Numbered from the stretch's first letter, positions 15,653 to 24,795 are shown. The stretch is 38,830 nucleotides of DNA from Candidatus Heimdallarchaeota archaeon LC_3 (GCA_001940645.1 MDVS01000110.1:1-38830); one strand, 5' to 3'. Notes: generated by a model from the letters alone, not told the origin. Made by a program: numbers and translations.

Positions 15653-16597
15653 CTAACTACTATGTATATGATTTAACAAAACTTCTAATTGTTTAACTAC
15701 ATGAGTTGCAGTTCCATCAGTTAATATTCTTCTACTCTTTTCTCTTCCTAATGCGAATATTATTTCCCTTGTCATTCGACTTGTTGTTACACGGTAAGGT
15801 GCTTCTGACGTTCGTTCAACAATAATATCATCTCTCAATTTTTCGATTTGGTATATAGCATCTTTCGGGTTAATATTTCCTTGATTAAAATAATTGATCA
15901 TTACGTTTATTTTATCAATATCGTTATCACGGTCCTGATTCCCAAAGGTGGTTATATTTGATGATGGAGTTGAATATGAAGCAGGAGTCCTTTCAACTTG
16001 AGCAGGCTGTGATGGGGCAGGCTGTGATGGAGCGGATTGTGATGACGAAGGTTCCTTATAAACAGGTTTTTGTTGAATTGGCTCCTTTCTTATGACTTCC
16101 TCTCTTTGTGCAACATTAAGTGGTTCTTCCCTTTGAACAATTCCAGTTTTACTATTTTTAATTTCAGCAAGTATATTTTTATTATCAGCTACTGATTTTT
16201 TGAAAAATCTTGCTAATATTTTATCAATATTCTGAAATTCACCTAAAATAGTGGAATTGATTGAATCCAACTCTTCATGGATAATGCTTCTTATTTTTTC
16301 TTCATCAATTTTAGCAGTTGGTGAAGCACTTGAGGCAAAATTTTCTTCAGTTACAGCTTCTGGGAGAGGTAATCCGAATTTTTGGGAAACATCATTCAAT
16401 TGATTTCTTAACATTTGAGTTTGTAGCTTTAAGGAAATAATTTCTGTCATTAATGGATCCTCGTCCCCTAATCCGGCACTAGTTTGTAATGTCTTCATGT
16501 TTTTTGCAATTTCAAGCAATAATGGACCGAAAGTCTCTTCTAGAGTGCTTACTAATTCTTTCTTTACTATTTGAGCTATATCTTCTTTACTACTCAT
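15653..16597 (-). CDS. Helical protein with Pro/Gln/Ser linker, last gene of the GTPase operon
   Basis: 314 residues with no recognised domain. The N-terminal half (1-165) is helical and likely coiled-coil, with heptad-like stretches around MTEIISLKLQTQMLRNQLND. A disordered linker (about 170-225) is rich in P, S and Q and contains the tandem SAPSQPAPSQPA. A compact helical C-terminal domain follows (about 230-314), with INVMINYFNQGNINPKDAIY and ALGREKSRRILTDG. It begins 26 bases after the Rab-like GTPase gene stop on the same strand, so it is probably co-transcribed. The shape, two helical domains joined by a flexible linker, suits a scaffold or effector of the GTPase; this is inference. Confidence 0.65.
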   Translation of the reverse strand: MSSKEDIAQIVKKELVSTLEETFGPLLLEIAKNMKTLQTSAGLGDEDPLMTEIISLKLQTQMLRNQLNDVSQKFGLPLPEAVTEENFASSASPTAKIDEEKIRSIIHEELDSINSTILGEFQNIDKILARFFKKSVADNKNILAEIKNSKTGIVQREEPLNVAQREEVIRKEPIQQKPVYKEPSSSQSAPSQPAPSQPAQVERTPASYSTPSSNITTFGNQDRDNDIDKINVMINYFNQGNINPKDAIYQIEKLRDDIIVERTSEAPYRVTTSRMTREIIFALGREKSRRILTDGTATHVVKQLEVLLNHIHSS

Positions 16598-16623
16598 AAT
16601 TCAGTCACTTTTTCATATCATTT

Positions 16624-17187
16624 TTAAACATCAATCAATTGGGTAAATATAGCTTTCACTATATCGCTAAATACTTCTTTAACATTAGTTCCATCTTTGG
16701 AAGAGGTGAGAAAATAGTTATTGTTCCTGATTTTTCTTTTTTTAATGAAATCATCAATTTCTTCTGTATCAACTTTAGAATTCAGATCACTTTTTGTTTG
16801 AATAAGAATTTTTGGGATTGGATCGGTTATTAGGGAGGATAATACTTCATCCCATTCGATCAATTTTTTTAAAGTTTCTGGTCGAGTGGTATCAAAACAA
16901 AGCAATACTCCTTGTGTTCCGGCAGAGTATAAAGGTAAGACTTCTCTAAATTTTTCTTCACCACTGGCATCCCAAATTTGTAATACGAGTGTTTCATCCT
17001 CTTTTAATATTTTAGGTATAGCATTTTCAGACCCAAAAATCTTTTTAGTAAAGAAGTCTATACCAATAGTTGACTTTGTTCCAACTAAAAATCTATTAGA
17101 CAAGTACCGTTGAATTAAAGTGGTTTTACCAACCGCAGATTCACCTGCTACGAGAATTTTTATGAGATAAGAGGCTCCACTATTCAT
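16624..17187 (-). CDS. Rab/Ras-like small GTPase
   Basis: 187 residues with the full set of small-GTPase motifs. The P-loop is GESAVGKT (15-22), switch I has Thr40 (STIGIDF), and G3 is DASGEE (73-78). G4 reads TKSD (131-134), with Thr where Asn is usual, and G5 reads TSSKDG (161-166). The layout and FLVGTKSTIGIDF are closest to Rab-type proteins, as known from Asgard archaea. The residue matching Ras Gln61 is Glu77, which in eukaryotic GTPases often lowers intrinsic hydrolysis. No C-terminal cysteine exists, so no lipid anchor is expected. It sits between the tandem longin-like gene (52 bases upstream) and the linker protein (26 bases downstream). Confidence 0.92.
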   Translation of the reverse strand: MNSGASYLIKILVAGESAVGKTTLIQRYLSNRFLVGTKSTIGIDFFTKKIFGSENAIPKILKEDETLVLQIWDASGEEKFREVLPLYSAGTQGVLLCFDTTRPETLKKLIEWDEVLSSLITDPIPKILIQTKSDLNSKVDTEEIDDFIKKRKIRNNNYFLTSSKDGTNVKEVFSDIVKAIFTQLIDV

Positions 17188-17239
17188 CTTGATCAGTATC
17201 TATTTTTTAATGCTATTTTGAATTGAATGATTTTTTCTA

Positions 17240-18244
17240 TTAGAACCACTTTTTCTTTCCTGATTCTTTATTTAATTTTTCTAAATATTTTGGCAAGGAG
17301 TCGTAAGTAGATATCAATTTTTTCATTGACCAATTATTTAACTCTTCTTTTATCATTTCTGACAATTTCTCGGCAAGGAATTCAGATAATGACATACTTA
17401 GTTGTTTAAGAATTTTGTCATCTAATTTATTTAATTCATTAAGGAATTTTTTGTCTTTAAATAATGTATCCCATCTAGTTAAAGAAAGAAAAACATCCTC
17501 ACCTTTTATTACCTCTAAGGGAAATAACGTATCTCCACCAAATACTAATGATTTTGGGCTAGATTCAAATAATTCTTTACAAAACATATATAAGACGGAC
17601 AAATAACCTGCTAATGATGTTGCATTTGTCACATTTCCATACTTCAAATGTATTGGTCCGGATTCATCAGCAATAATTGCCCAAGCATCTGTTTCTGGAT
17701 GTTTTTCAGCAAATATTTTTCTTAGTTGAAAATGAAAAAGCAACATTTCTACTAACGAAAATTCGCTGAAAGAGCATCTACCCTTTTCTACAACGTTTTT
17801 AATGTCCTTATCGTAGCCTATTTCATTTAAAGCTGTCCAAAATAAGTCATCTACCTTTGCACCATTTTCTGAGGACGTATAAAGATTAGCATATAAATTT
17901 GTTGCTTGACCTATTAAAACACTCCGCATTTGGTCTTCTAAGATATTCGGAAGATCCTCGTGGTATATTAATCGCATAGTGATTAATGGATCAGATGCTA
18001 TAAAGAAGAAAGTGCTATGTAAAGAAACAACAAAAATTTCAGATGCAGAAACAGCTTTATTTGACTTCTGGTCTAATGTGATACTCGCTACCCCCGTGCC
18101 ACTACCAAAAAGTTCTTTTCCCATAGAATCAAGCCCATTTAGGAAATTCACCGTATTATCCATAAACTCGGGTGTAAGTTCTCCAAAGTGCCACATAATC
18201 TCAGTTTCTTTTGCAAATATTGCCCAATTAGATGTTGTTGTCAT
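17240..18244 (-). CDS. Protein with two longin/roadblock-like domains, putative GTPase regulator
   Basis: 334 residues containing an internal duplication. Copy 1 (about 6-90) begins NWAIFAKETEIMWHFGEL and has a helix VNFLNGLDSMGKELF and strands ending FFFIASDP. Copy 2 (about 187-265) begins AWAIIADESGPIHLKYGNV, has a helix GYLSVLYMFCKELF and strands ending VFLSLTRW. The beta-beta-helix-beta-beta order is that of longin and roadblock/LC7 domains, many of which occur in Asgard archaea. A helical tail (270-334) follows. Tandem longin proteins in eukaryotes act as Rab exchange factors or platforms (Mon1-Ccz1, DENN). Being the first gene of the run with a Rab-like GTPase, a regulator role is plausible. 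No catalytic residue can be pointed to. Confidence 0.7.
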   Translation of the reverse strand: MTTTSNWAIFAKETEIMWHFGELTPEFMDNTVNFLNGLDSMGKELFGSGTGVASITLDQKSNKAVSASEIFVVSLHSTFFFIASDPLITMRLIYHEDLPNILEDQMRSVLIGQATNLYANLYTSSENGAKVDDLFWTALNEIGYDKDIKNVVEKGRCSFSEFSLVEMLLFHFQLRKIFAEKHPETDAWAIIADESGPIHLKYGNVTNATSLAGYLSVLYMFCKELFESSPKSLVFGGDTLFPLEVIKGEDVFLSLTRWDTLFKDKKFLNELNKLDDKILKQLSMSLSEFLAEKLSEMIKEELNNWSMKKLISTYDSLPKYLEKLNKESGKKKWF

Positions 18245-18440
18245 AAATTACTGCCAATTGAAACTTGTGTTAATATTTCTAATTATTTCTTCGTTTTCTA
18301 ATTAAAAAGATCCACTTTCAAGTAGATTTTTATTATTTTTACCCAATATAATTAATTACCTTCTTTAATTAAAAACTATCTAAACTTATGTTTTAATTTA
18401 TAATTTTTTTTGTGAAAATTTTTAGAGAAAACTCAAGCAG

Positions 18441-19799
18441 TTAAATATCTACACGTTTTTTTCCACAATTAATGCAAAAATTTGAGCTTCCTAGTAACTT
18501 TGAACCACAGTACACGCAAAATTTTTGAATTTCCACTTCATTGGACTTCGATTTTGTTTCATCTAGATGTGTTTCATTAATTAATTTATCTAAATCAATT
18601 TTAGGGTTTTTAATTGAAGTTAAATGATTAATAGTAGATCTAAACAAATATAGAATTATAATAAACAGAAAAATAAAAACAAGATCACTTAAAATGACAA
18701 AAATGAAAGCATCATTACTATTCAATTTAAAAATATCTTCATAAATGAATTTTCTTAAAAAAACACTCCAAATAACCGTAAAAAATATAAAAATTAATAA
18801 AACAAACAATCCAATTAATATTTTATTTCTTAATGAATTACTAACCGACGAAGGAATTTGCTCTATAAAAAGATTAATCTTTTTTTTTCTCTCCCCATTA
18901 AATAATACTTTTCCAATAATAACAAGTCCAACAATCGTTTGTACTATTAGTAACAGACTTAATATAGAAAGGATAGCATAATCATTTAAACGGTTTGGAT
19001 CAACTTCGGCACTGATATCAATATCCAAATACGCTAATAATAATTGTGTAATAAAGGGAAGAAAATTGTTAAATCCATGAAAAAGAATTGGATAAATAAT
19101 ATTTCTCGTTAATATATAGACGAAACCTAACCCTAACCCTAAAATTATCGCGTTTACTCCATGTATAAAGGCAAATACAGCATTACCATTAACTAAATCA
19201 TTATCCGTATGAATTAGTCCAAAGCATAATGATGAAATTATCAATGCTCCATAAGTTCCATGACCTCCTTCAAGTAATGGGATTAATATTCTTCTAAATA
19301 CAAATTCTTCAAATATTGGGGCTAAAATAATTATAAGAATGAATAATAAAAGTACATTAAATATGGTTAAATTTTCAGAAACCAATGTTATACTTTCATA
19401 AGAAGATTCTGGAATATTATTAATGATTGCACTTAATGTTGTTATAATGAATCCAAATACAAAAACCAAGCTAAAGGCACTCAAATAAATATAAAAAGTT
19501 TCTTTTATTCCGAAATTTCTGTTTGCAGTTTGAGGATTTAGGTTTAAAATTGATAATTTAATCAAAATCAAAATTATTACCAACATTAAGATTACTATAA
19601 CAACGTTTAGAAGTAAATTAAGTAATAAATCAAATTTTGGGTCATTTCCAGGATTCGTTAAATCTGTTATTATTCTAGAAACAATTAATCCAAGAAAATC
19701 TCGTAAAAAAAGTAGCATTAATATTAAAATTATAGGGAGAACAAATTTCTTTAAATTAAAATCAGATTGGGAATGGATACTAGATGGAATATTAGTCAA
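18441..19799 (-). CDS. CPBP-family intramembrane glutamic protease with C-terminal zinc ribbon
   Basis: 452 residues with at least ten hydrophobic segments. The CPBP/CAAX-protease motifs are in order: EEFVFRR (Glu164-Glu165-x3-Arg169), His197 in FGLIH, and HGFNN (His241, Asn244/245). This is the family of eukaryotic Rce1, which trims CAAX proteins, and of bacterial Abi proteins. A further membrane region (about 320-410) and a zinc ribbon (Cys428, Cys431, Cys442, Cys445) extend the C-terminus beyond the catalytic domain. The start is TTG with an AGGT ribosome site upstream. It lies 196 bases upstream of the longin/GTPase gene run on the same strand; a functional link to that GTPase is not shown, and the GTPase has no CAAX end. 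Confidence 0.85.
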   Translation of the reverse strand: MTNIPSSIHSQSDFNLKKFVLPIILILMLLFLRDFLGLIVSRIITDLTNPGNDPKFDLLLNLLLNVVIVILMLVIILILIKLSILNLNPQTANRNFGIKETFYIYLSAFSLVFVFGFIITTLSAIINNIPESSYESITLVSENLTIFNVLLLFILIIILAPIFEEFVFRRILIPLLEGGHGTYGALIISSLCFGLIHTDNDLVNGNAVFAFIHGVNAIILGLGLGFVYILTRNIIYPILFHGFNNFLPFITQLLLAYLDIDISAEVDPNRLNDYAILSILSLLLIVQTIVGLVIIGKVLFNGERKKKINLFIEQIPSSVSNSLRNKILIGLFVLLIFIFFTVIWSVFLRKFIYEDIFKLNSNDAFIFVILSDLVFIFLFIIILYLFRSTINHLTSIKNPKIDLDKLINETHLDETKSKSNEVEIQKFCVYCGSKLLGSSNFCINCGKKRVDI

Positions 19800-19946
19800 A
19801 CCATTTACCTAGAATAACTTTATTTTTCTTTAATAAATTATAAAAACGACATTTAATGTTTTTAAACTTGCTAAATTCTTCTAAATCTTTATAATCTTAT
19901 TAACTTATGTTTTCAAATAATTGAAACAACATTTCTTGATCACGAA

Positions 19947-19992
19947 TATAAAAAATTTAAGAAATTTGAATCTGATTTTTATTTAAAGAGGT
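19947..19992 (+). promoter_or_regulatory. Promoter and ribosome site of enolase
   Basis: TATAAAAAA at 19947-19955 is a good archaeal TATA box. A start about 25 bases on, near 19977, gives a leader of about 22 bases with AGAGGT (19987-19992) as the ribosome site for ATG 19999. Confidence 0.55.
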
Positions 19993-19998
19993 AATTTT

Positions 19999-21294
19999 AT
20001 GGTAATTAAAATAATCAAAGCACGAGAAATATTTGATAGCAGAGGCAATCCTACAATAGAAGTGGATATTTATTCTGATAAGAATTCTTTATTTGCACGA
20101 AGTATGGTTCCATCAGGGGCATCAACTGGAGTCCATGAGGCACTAGAATTAAGAGATGGTGATAAAAATAGATTATTGGGTAAGGGTGTTCTTAAAGCTG
20201 TAAAAAATGTGAACAATATCATAGCTCCAAAAATTTTAGGAATGGATCCATCAGAACAAACCAATATAGACAATTTAATGTTTGAATTAGACGGAACTGA
20301 AATGAAAAGCAGGTTAGGGGCTAATGCTATATTATCGGTATCTATGGCTGTTTCTAAACTTGCAGCACTAGAAAATGATTTACAATTGTTTCAATATATT
20401 GCTTCTCTGGCTAAAGTTAATGATTTCGTTTTACCTGTACCCTCTTTAAACGTTATTAATGGTGGAAGCCACGCGGGTAACAAATTAGATATTCAAGAAT
20501 TCATGATTCTTCCTGTGGGAGCATCGAGCTTCAAAGAAGCAATGGTCATGGGAGCAGAAGTTTATCAGAATTTAAAAATTTTGATTAAGAAGAAATATGG
20601 AAGAGATGCTATTAATGTTGGAGATGAAGGTGGGTTCGCTCCTCCGTTTGATAAAACAGATGAAGCTATTAAAGTTCTTTTAGAAGCAATAGATGTTGCA
20701 GGTCATAATGAAAAAATCAAGATCGGATTTGATGCAGCTGCTTCTGAATATTACTTAAAAGATGAATCCCTATATAGTTACGAAGGAAAAAAGACCACTT
20801 CCGATGATTTATTAGATATTTATTTAGGAATCATAAAAGACAATCCTGTTATATCATTTGAAGATCCATTTGATGAAGAAGATTTTGATTCATTCAAAAA
20901 AATGACTTCTAAGGTTGGTAAAGACATCCAAATAGTTGGAGATGATTTACTGGTCACAAATGTTAAACGTATTCAAAAAGCAATAGATATGAATGCTTGT
21001 AATGCTTTGCTTTTAAAAGTCAATCAAATTGGATCAATTACTGAAAGTATTCAGGCATCAGATTTATCAAAAGCAAATGGGTGGGGTATTATGATGAGTC
21101 ATAGATCTGGAGAAACAGAAGATAGTTTCATCGCTGATTTAGTGGTAGGATTAAAATCTGGTGAGATTAAAACAGGGGCTCCCGCTCGATCAGAAAGATT
21201 AGCTAAATATAATCAATTAATAAGAATTGAAGAGTATCTGGTGGAAAGCAATATTAATTATCGATATGCAGGTAATTCATTTAGAAATCCTTAA
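19999..21294 (+). CDS. eno: Enolase
   Basis: 431 residues, the normal size. Enolase dehydrates 2-phosphoglycerate to phosphoenolpyruvate in glycolysis and gluconeogenesis. Active-site features are [17 protein letters not shown] (substrate loop), Glu210 in [10 protein letters not shown], Mg ligands in [10 protein letters not shown] and GDDLLVTN, Lys340 in [20 protein letters not shown], and [20 protein letters not shown] near the end. Start and ribosome site are clear. A T-run (21305-21311) follows. The lipid-kinase gene starts 45 bases downstream on the same strand. Confidence 0.97.
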   Translation: MVIKIIKAREIFDSRGNPTIEVDIYSDKNSLFARSMVPSGASTGVHEALELRDGDKNRLLGKGVLKAVKNVNNIIAPKILGMDPSEQTNIDNLMFELDGTEMKSRLGANAILSVSMAVSKLAALENDLQLFQYIASLAKVNDFVLPVPSLNVINGGSHAGNKLDIQEFMILPVGASSFKEAMVMGAEVYQNLKILIKKKYGRDAINVGDEGGFAPPFDKTDEAIKVLLEAIDVAGHNEKIKIGFDAAASEYYLKDESLYSYEGKKTTSDDLLDIYLGIIKDNPVISFEDPFDEEDFDSFKKMTSKVGKDIQIVGDDLLVTNVKRIQKAIDMNACNALLLKVNQIGSITESIQASDLSKANGWGIMMSHRSGETEDSFIADLVVGLKSGEIKTGAPARSERLAKYNQLIRIEEYLVESNINYRYAGNSFRNP

Positions 21295-21304
21295 AAAAAT
21301 TTGA

Positions 21305-21311
21305 TTTTTTT
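21305..21311 (+). terminator. T-run terminator candidate after enolase
   Basis: TTTTTTT lies 11 bases past the enolase stop, in the AT-rich space before the next gene. Archaeal transcription often ends at such runs. The downstream lipid-kinase gene starts only 29 bases later, so termination may be partial. Confidence 0.35.
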
Positions 21312-21339
21312 ATATTTTCAATTTTAACCAATAGATTAA

Positions 21340-22368
21340 TTGATTAAAAATTTAATATTCTTTTTCAACTTTTTTTTAATAGTATTTACTTTTGGAATTA
21401 TTAAATTGACTAACAAGAGAAAATGGTTGGCAGTTGTTAATCCAACGTCTGCAGGTGCACGTACTAATATAAGATGGAACATTTCCAAACAATATTTAGA
21501 CAAATTAGATATTAAATATGATGAAGCTCAAAGTGAGTATCATACACATGCCATACATATTGTTGAGAAAGAATTGCTGAATTACGACGGAATAATTGCT
21601 GTAGGAGGCGATGGAACAGTAAATGAAGTAATTAATGGAATCTTACATACGTCTAAAGATAAACTACTTGCTATTATTCCTACTGGAACTGGGAATGACT
21701 TGGCAAATACCTTTCAATTGCATCTTGATATAAGAAAAGCTTGTAAAACCCTTGCAATAGGTAAACCAAGACAGATAGATGTTGGCCTTTTGGTAAGTAA
21801 GGATTTCAATAATAAGCCAGTTAATAGATATTTTGGAGGTGCAGCATCTTTTGGTTTTGATGCAAAGATAAATTTAGATACTAACAATAGTACAAAACGA
21901 TTACCTGGAACATGGAATTATATTCGATCTCTTCTAAAAAACTTAATTACATTAAGGTCTGACAAATATATTATTTCTTATAATAATCTAGTAGATAATA
22001 AATTAGAGCTTGTAGAAAAGGATTTAGTAATCTGTGTTGTAGGGAATGGAAAATTTTATGGTAGTGGAATAATGGTATGTCCAGGTGCTTCTGTAACGGA
22101 TTCTAAATTCCATATTACTGTAGTTAGTTCAATAGGGAGGATTGAAATAATGAAGACATTTCCTAAAATGTACACTGGAGATCACATTAAACATCCTGCT
22201 GTGTCTGTAATAGAAACTAATGAGATAGAAATAAAAAATACTACTAAATCTCTCTATCAGGTTGATGGTGAAGTGTTAGGTTACACTCCTGTTAAAATTA
22301 AAACTATTCCGAAGATTTTAAATATAATGTCACCGAAAAAACTTCCAGATTTCCAAATAAAAAGATAA
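21340..22368 (+). CDS. Diacylglycerol/lipid kinase (DagK/YegS/LCB5 family)
   Basis: 342 residues. The nucleotide-binding signature GGDGTVNEVINGIL (about 91-104) and PTGTGNDLANTF (about 113-124) are those of the DAGK catalytic domain, which phosphorylates diacylglycerol or sphingoid-like lipids with ATP. The C-terminal beta domain ends with the usual YQVDGEVL. An N-terminal hydrophobic segment (about 4-22) from the TTG start at 21340 could be a membrane anchor; an in-frame TTG at 21406 would drop it, giving a start nearer the family norm (LTNKRKW). It ends 5 bases from the stop of the convergent PAP2 phosphatase. In an archaeon the substrate is likely an ether or isoprenoid lipid. Confidence 0.85.
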   Translation: MIKNLIFFFNFFLIVFTFGIIKLTNKRKWLAVVNPTSAGARTNIRWNISKQYLDKLDIKYDEAQSEYHTHAIHIVEKELLNYDGIIAVGGDGTVNEVINGILHTSKDKLLAIIPTGTGNDLANTFQLHLDIRKACKTLAIGKPRQIDVGLLVSKDFNNKPVNRYFGGAASFGFDAKINLDTNNSTKRLPGTWNYIRSLLKNLITLRSDKYIISYNNLVDNKLELVEKDLVICVVGNGKFYGSGIMVCPGASVTDSKFHITVVSSIGRIEIMKTFPKMYTGDHIKHPAVSVIETNEIEIKNTTKSLYQVDGEVLGYTPVKIKTIPKILNIMSPKKLPDFQIKR

Positions 22369-22373
22369 TTTAT

Positions 22374-23327
22374 CTAACTAGCCTCAATTTTTGCAATATT
22401 TTCGTATTTAGAAAAAACGTATGGGACCACAAGAGTAGCTACTAAACCTACTACAAAAAAAACCATATAATCAGTCATCACTATCAAATTTCCTGTTACT
22501 GTAGAAGTAAAGGCCTTTCCTAAAATATATGTGGCTAAAATCAATGAAAAACCTAGAAAAATTCTAACGAATTTAGTCCAGTTATCAATGTTTTCGGTCT
22601 TAAAACCAATCTTTTTTCTCTCAAGTACAAACCCAATTACACCTCCTGCTAATATTCCTGGCAAGTTTCCATTTGGTGCAGCTTCAATAATATTTCCAAA
22701 CAATTCAGTAGTAATTGTTGATAATAACATTAAAATAAAGGAAACTAGTAAAACAAACGTTATTATGGAAAAATCATTTTGTTTAGAAAAGAAAGTCTCA
22801 AACCAAGGCAACGTTTTTAGGACTATAATTGAAAAAGTTAATCCTAATACGATTCCTACTAAAACATCTGATAAATAGTGTACTCCTAAATATATTCTAG
22901 ATAGTGATACTAAAATTATGATTATTCCCGAAAAAAGAATTATTTTAATATTATCTTTATTTCTTAAACTGAAAAATCCAAAAAAAGCGGAACTACTCAT
23001 AGCATGTCCTGAAGGAAAAGAATAACCCGATACAGAGGATATTTCCTTAATTTCAGACGGATATGTCAAGTATGGTCTATCTACTCCGAAAATTCCTTTT
23101 AAAAACGTGTTTGATATCCCAGAAATAGTCATAAAGGAAAATAAAATAATACCTAATTTTTTTGAAAAACTCCAATAAATTGACCCTATTACAGTTATAT
23201 AGAAAATTACATCACCTAAAAGTGTTATAATTAAGAAGGGAATATCAAGTAAGGGAGAAAGTGATTGGATGAAAATTAAAATATCTTTACCTAATTCTCC
23301 TAATAGTATATCGCTCATAAGTATCAT
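22374..23327 (-). CDS. PAP2-superfamily membrane phosphatase
   Basis: 317 residues, several membrane helices. The three phosphatase motifs are present: KGIFGVDRPY (K-x6-RP), SFPSGHAMSSS (PSGH), and SRIYLGVHYLSD (SR-x5-H-x3-D). Such enzymes remove phosphate from lipid phosphates or isoprenyl diphosphates at the membrane. An extra C-terminal part (about 200-317) has four hydrophobic segments beyond the catalytic core. It faces the lipid-kinase gene end to end with only 5 bases between stops. Kinase and phosphatase thus act on similar lipids in opposite directions, which may be only coincidental. Confidence 0.9.
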   Translation of the reverse strand: MILMSDILLGELGKDILIFIQSLSPLLDIPFLIITLLGDVIFYITVIGSIYWSFSKKLGIILFSFMTISGISNTFLKGIFGVDRPYLTYPSEIKEISSVSGYSFPSGHAMSSSAFFGFFSLRNKDNIKIILFSGIIIILVSLSRIYLGVHYLSDVLVGIVLGLTFSIIVLKTLPWFETFFSKQNDFSIITFVLLVSFILMLLSTITTELFGNIIEAAPNGNLPGILAGGVIGFVLERKKIGFKTENIDNWTKFVRIFLGFSLILATYILGKAFTSTVTGNLIVMTDYMVFFVVGLVATLVVPYVFSKYENIAKIEAS

Positions 23328-23624
23328 TTTTCACTTACATTAATGTTTTTTTAATAAAAAAGCAATTGGAAATTTCTTATTTGTCTTTTTTTAAACCGCA
23401 ATGAAAAAAATAATTAAAAGTAATATTATAAAATTTTAAATAAAGATATTTTTATAAAATTACTTGGAAAGAAAATTATACATATTTTGTATATTATTGG
23501 AATATTTAGACGAAAAATAAAATCGAACATTATTGATTATATTAAATAAGAAATAAGATTTTAATCAATTAAATCAAAATAATTTATTTGAAGTTTAAAT
23601 ATGAAAGAAGAATTAGGTAGTTAA

Positions 23625-24779
23625 ATGAACTTGTCTTATAACGAAGCTTTGAAAAGCAATCTAAAGGGTTTAGAAGACGATCAACGACGATTAATACATC
23701 AACGTAATTCTTTTCAAAAACAATTAGAAAAAGCTAAGGGAGAAATTGCTCGGTTGACTAGAGAACCTTTGCTTATTGGGGTATTAGTTGAAACATTAGA
23801 AAATATGGAGCAAGCTATTGTTAAGAGCTCTAATGGTCCTACTTTTGTAGTAAATATTTCTCCAGATATTGAAGTTGAGGATTTAGTTCCTGGAAATCGA
23901 GTTGTTTTAAATCAACGGACGTTTACTGTAATTAAATTAATTTCCTCTCCAATAGATCCTTTCGTTAGAGGAATGGAAGTCGATGAAAAACCAACAACTT
24001 CTTATTCAGATATTGGTGGACTTGATAAACAAATAGAAGAAGTTCGAGAATCTATAGAGTTGTCCTTAAAAAATCCGGAATTATTCGAAAAAGTTGGGAT
24101 TGAATCTCCTAAGGGTGTTTTGCTATATGGTCCACCTGGTTCAGGAAAAACACTAATTGCTAAAGCTGTAGCTCATGAAACTAATGCTACTTTTATTTCT
24201 ATAAATGGCTCTGAATTTGTCCAAAAATATATTGGAGAAGGAGCCCGTCTGGTAAGGGAGTTATTTCAATTTGCTCATAAGAATGCTCCAGCAATTATTT
24301 TTATTGATGAAATTGATGCTATTGGTAGTCATAGATTAGATATTGCTACTGGTGGTGATAGAGAAGTAGCTCGAACTTTTATGCAACTTTTAGCAGAAAT
24401 GGATGGATTTAAAAGCAGAGGAAATGTTAAAATCATTGGAGCTACTAATCGCATAGATATATTGGACGATGCTTTAACCAGAGCAGGACGGTTTGATCGA
24501 CATATTTTCATAGATAGTCCAAATGTTGTAGGTCGTCTTCAGATTTTTAAAATTCATACTGAAAAGATGGCTATTAAAGAAATAGACTTTAATGCTCTGT
24601 CAAAGATAACCGATGGCCTTAATGGAGCAGAAATAAGAAACATTTGCCAGGAGGCTGGAATGAGGGCAATAAGAAACAATTCTGATAATGTTGTTTTTGA
24701 AGATTTTATTTTTTCTGTTAATAAAATCAAAGAAAAGAAAAAACGCGGAGAGCCAACTATATCTGGATTTTATTATTAA
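23625..24779 (+). CDS. pan: Proteasome-activating nucleotidase (PAN)
   Basis: 384 residues. An N-terminal coiled coil (about 10-48), an OB-type beta domain (about 50-110) and an AAA+ module follow. Walker A is GPPGSGKT (169-176), Walker B IIFIDEID, and the pore loop has KYIGEGARLV; ATNRIDILDDALTRAGRFDR is the second region of homology with the arginine fingers. It unfolds proteins with ATP and feeds them into the 20S proteasome. The C-terminus is GFYY, so the last three residues are a hydrophobic-Tyr-X motif that docks into the 20S alpha ring. It is slightly shorter than many PANs (about 400-430). The 297-base region before it is AT-rich with no other gene. Confidence 0.95.
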   Translation: MNLSYNEALKSNLKGLEDDQRRLIHQRNSFQKQLEKAKGEIARLTREPLLIGVLVETLENMEQAIVKSSNGPTFVVNISPDIEVEDLVPGNRVVLNQRTFTVIKLISSPIDPFVRGMEVDEKPTTSYSDIGGLDKQIEEVRESIELSLKNPELFEKVGIESPKGVLLYGPPGSGKTLIAKAVAHETNATFISINGSEFVQKYIGEGARLVRELFQFAHKNAPAIIFIDEIDAIGSHRLDIATGGDREVARTFMQLLAEMDGFKSRGNVKIIGATNRIDILDDALTRAGRFDRHIFIDSPNVVGRLQIFKIHTEKMAIKEIDFNALSKITDGLNGAEIRNICQEAGMRAIRNNSDNVVFEDFIFSVNKIKEKKKRGEPTISGFYY

Positions 24780-24786
24780 ACACAAA

Positions 24787-24795
24787 TTTTTTTTT
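24787..24795 (+). terminator. T9 run after PAN
   Basis: Nine T residues lie 8 bases after the PAN stop, before the convergent mannose-1-phosphate guanylyltransferase gene ends at 24804. It is a likely terminator for plus-strand transcription. Confidence 0.45.

Noticed and set aside
16624..16640. A possible CAAX or Cys-containing lipid anchor on the Rab-like GTPase, given the nearby CPBP protease.
   Set aside because: The protein ends IFTQLIDV with no cysteine.
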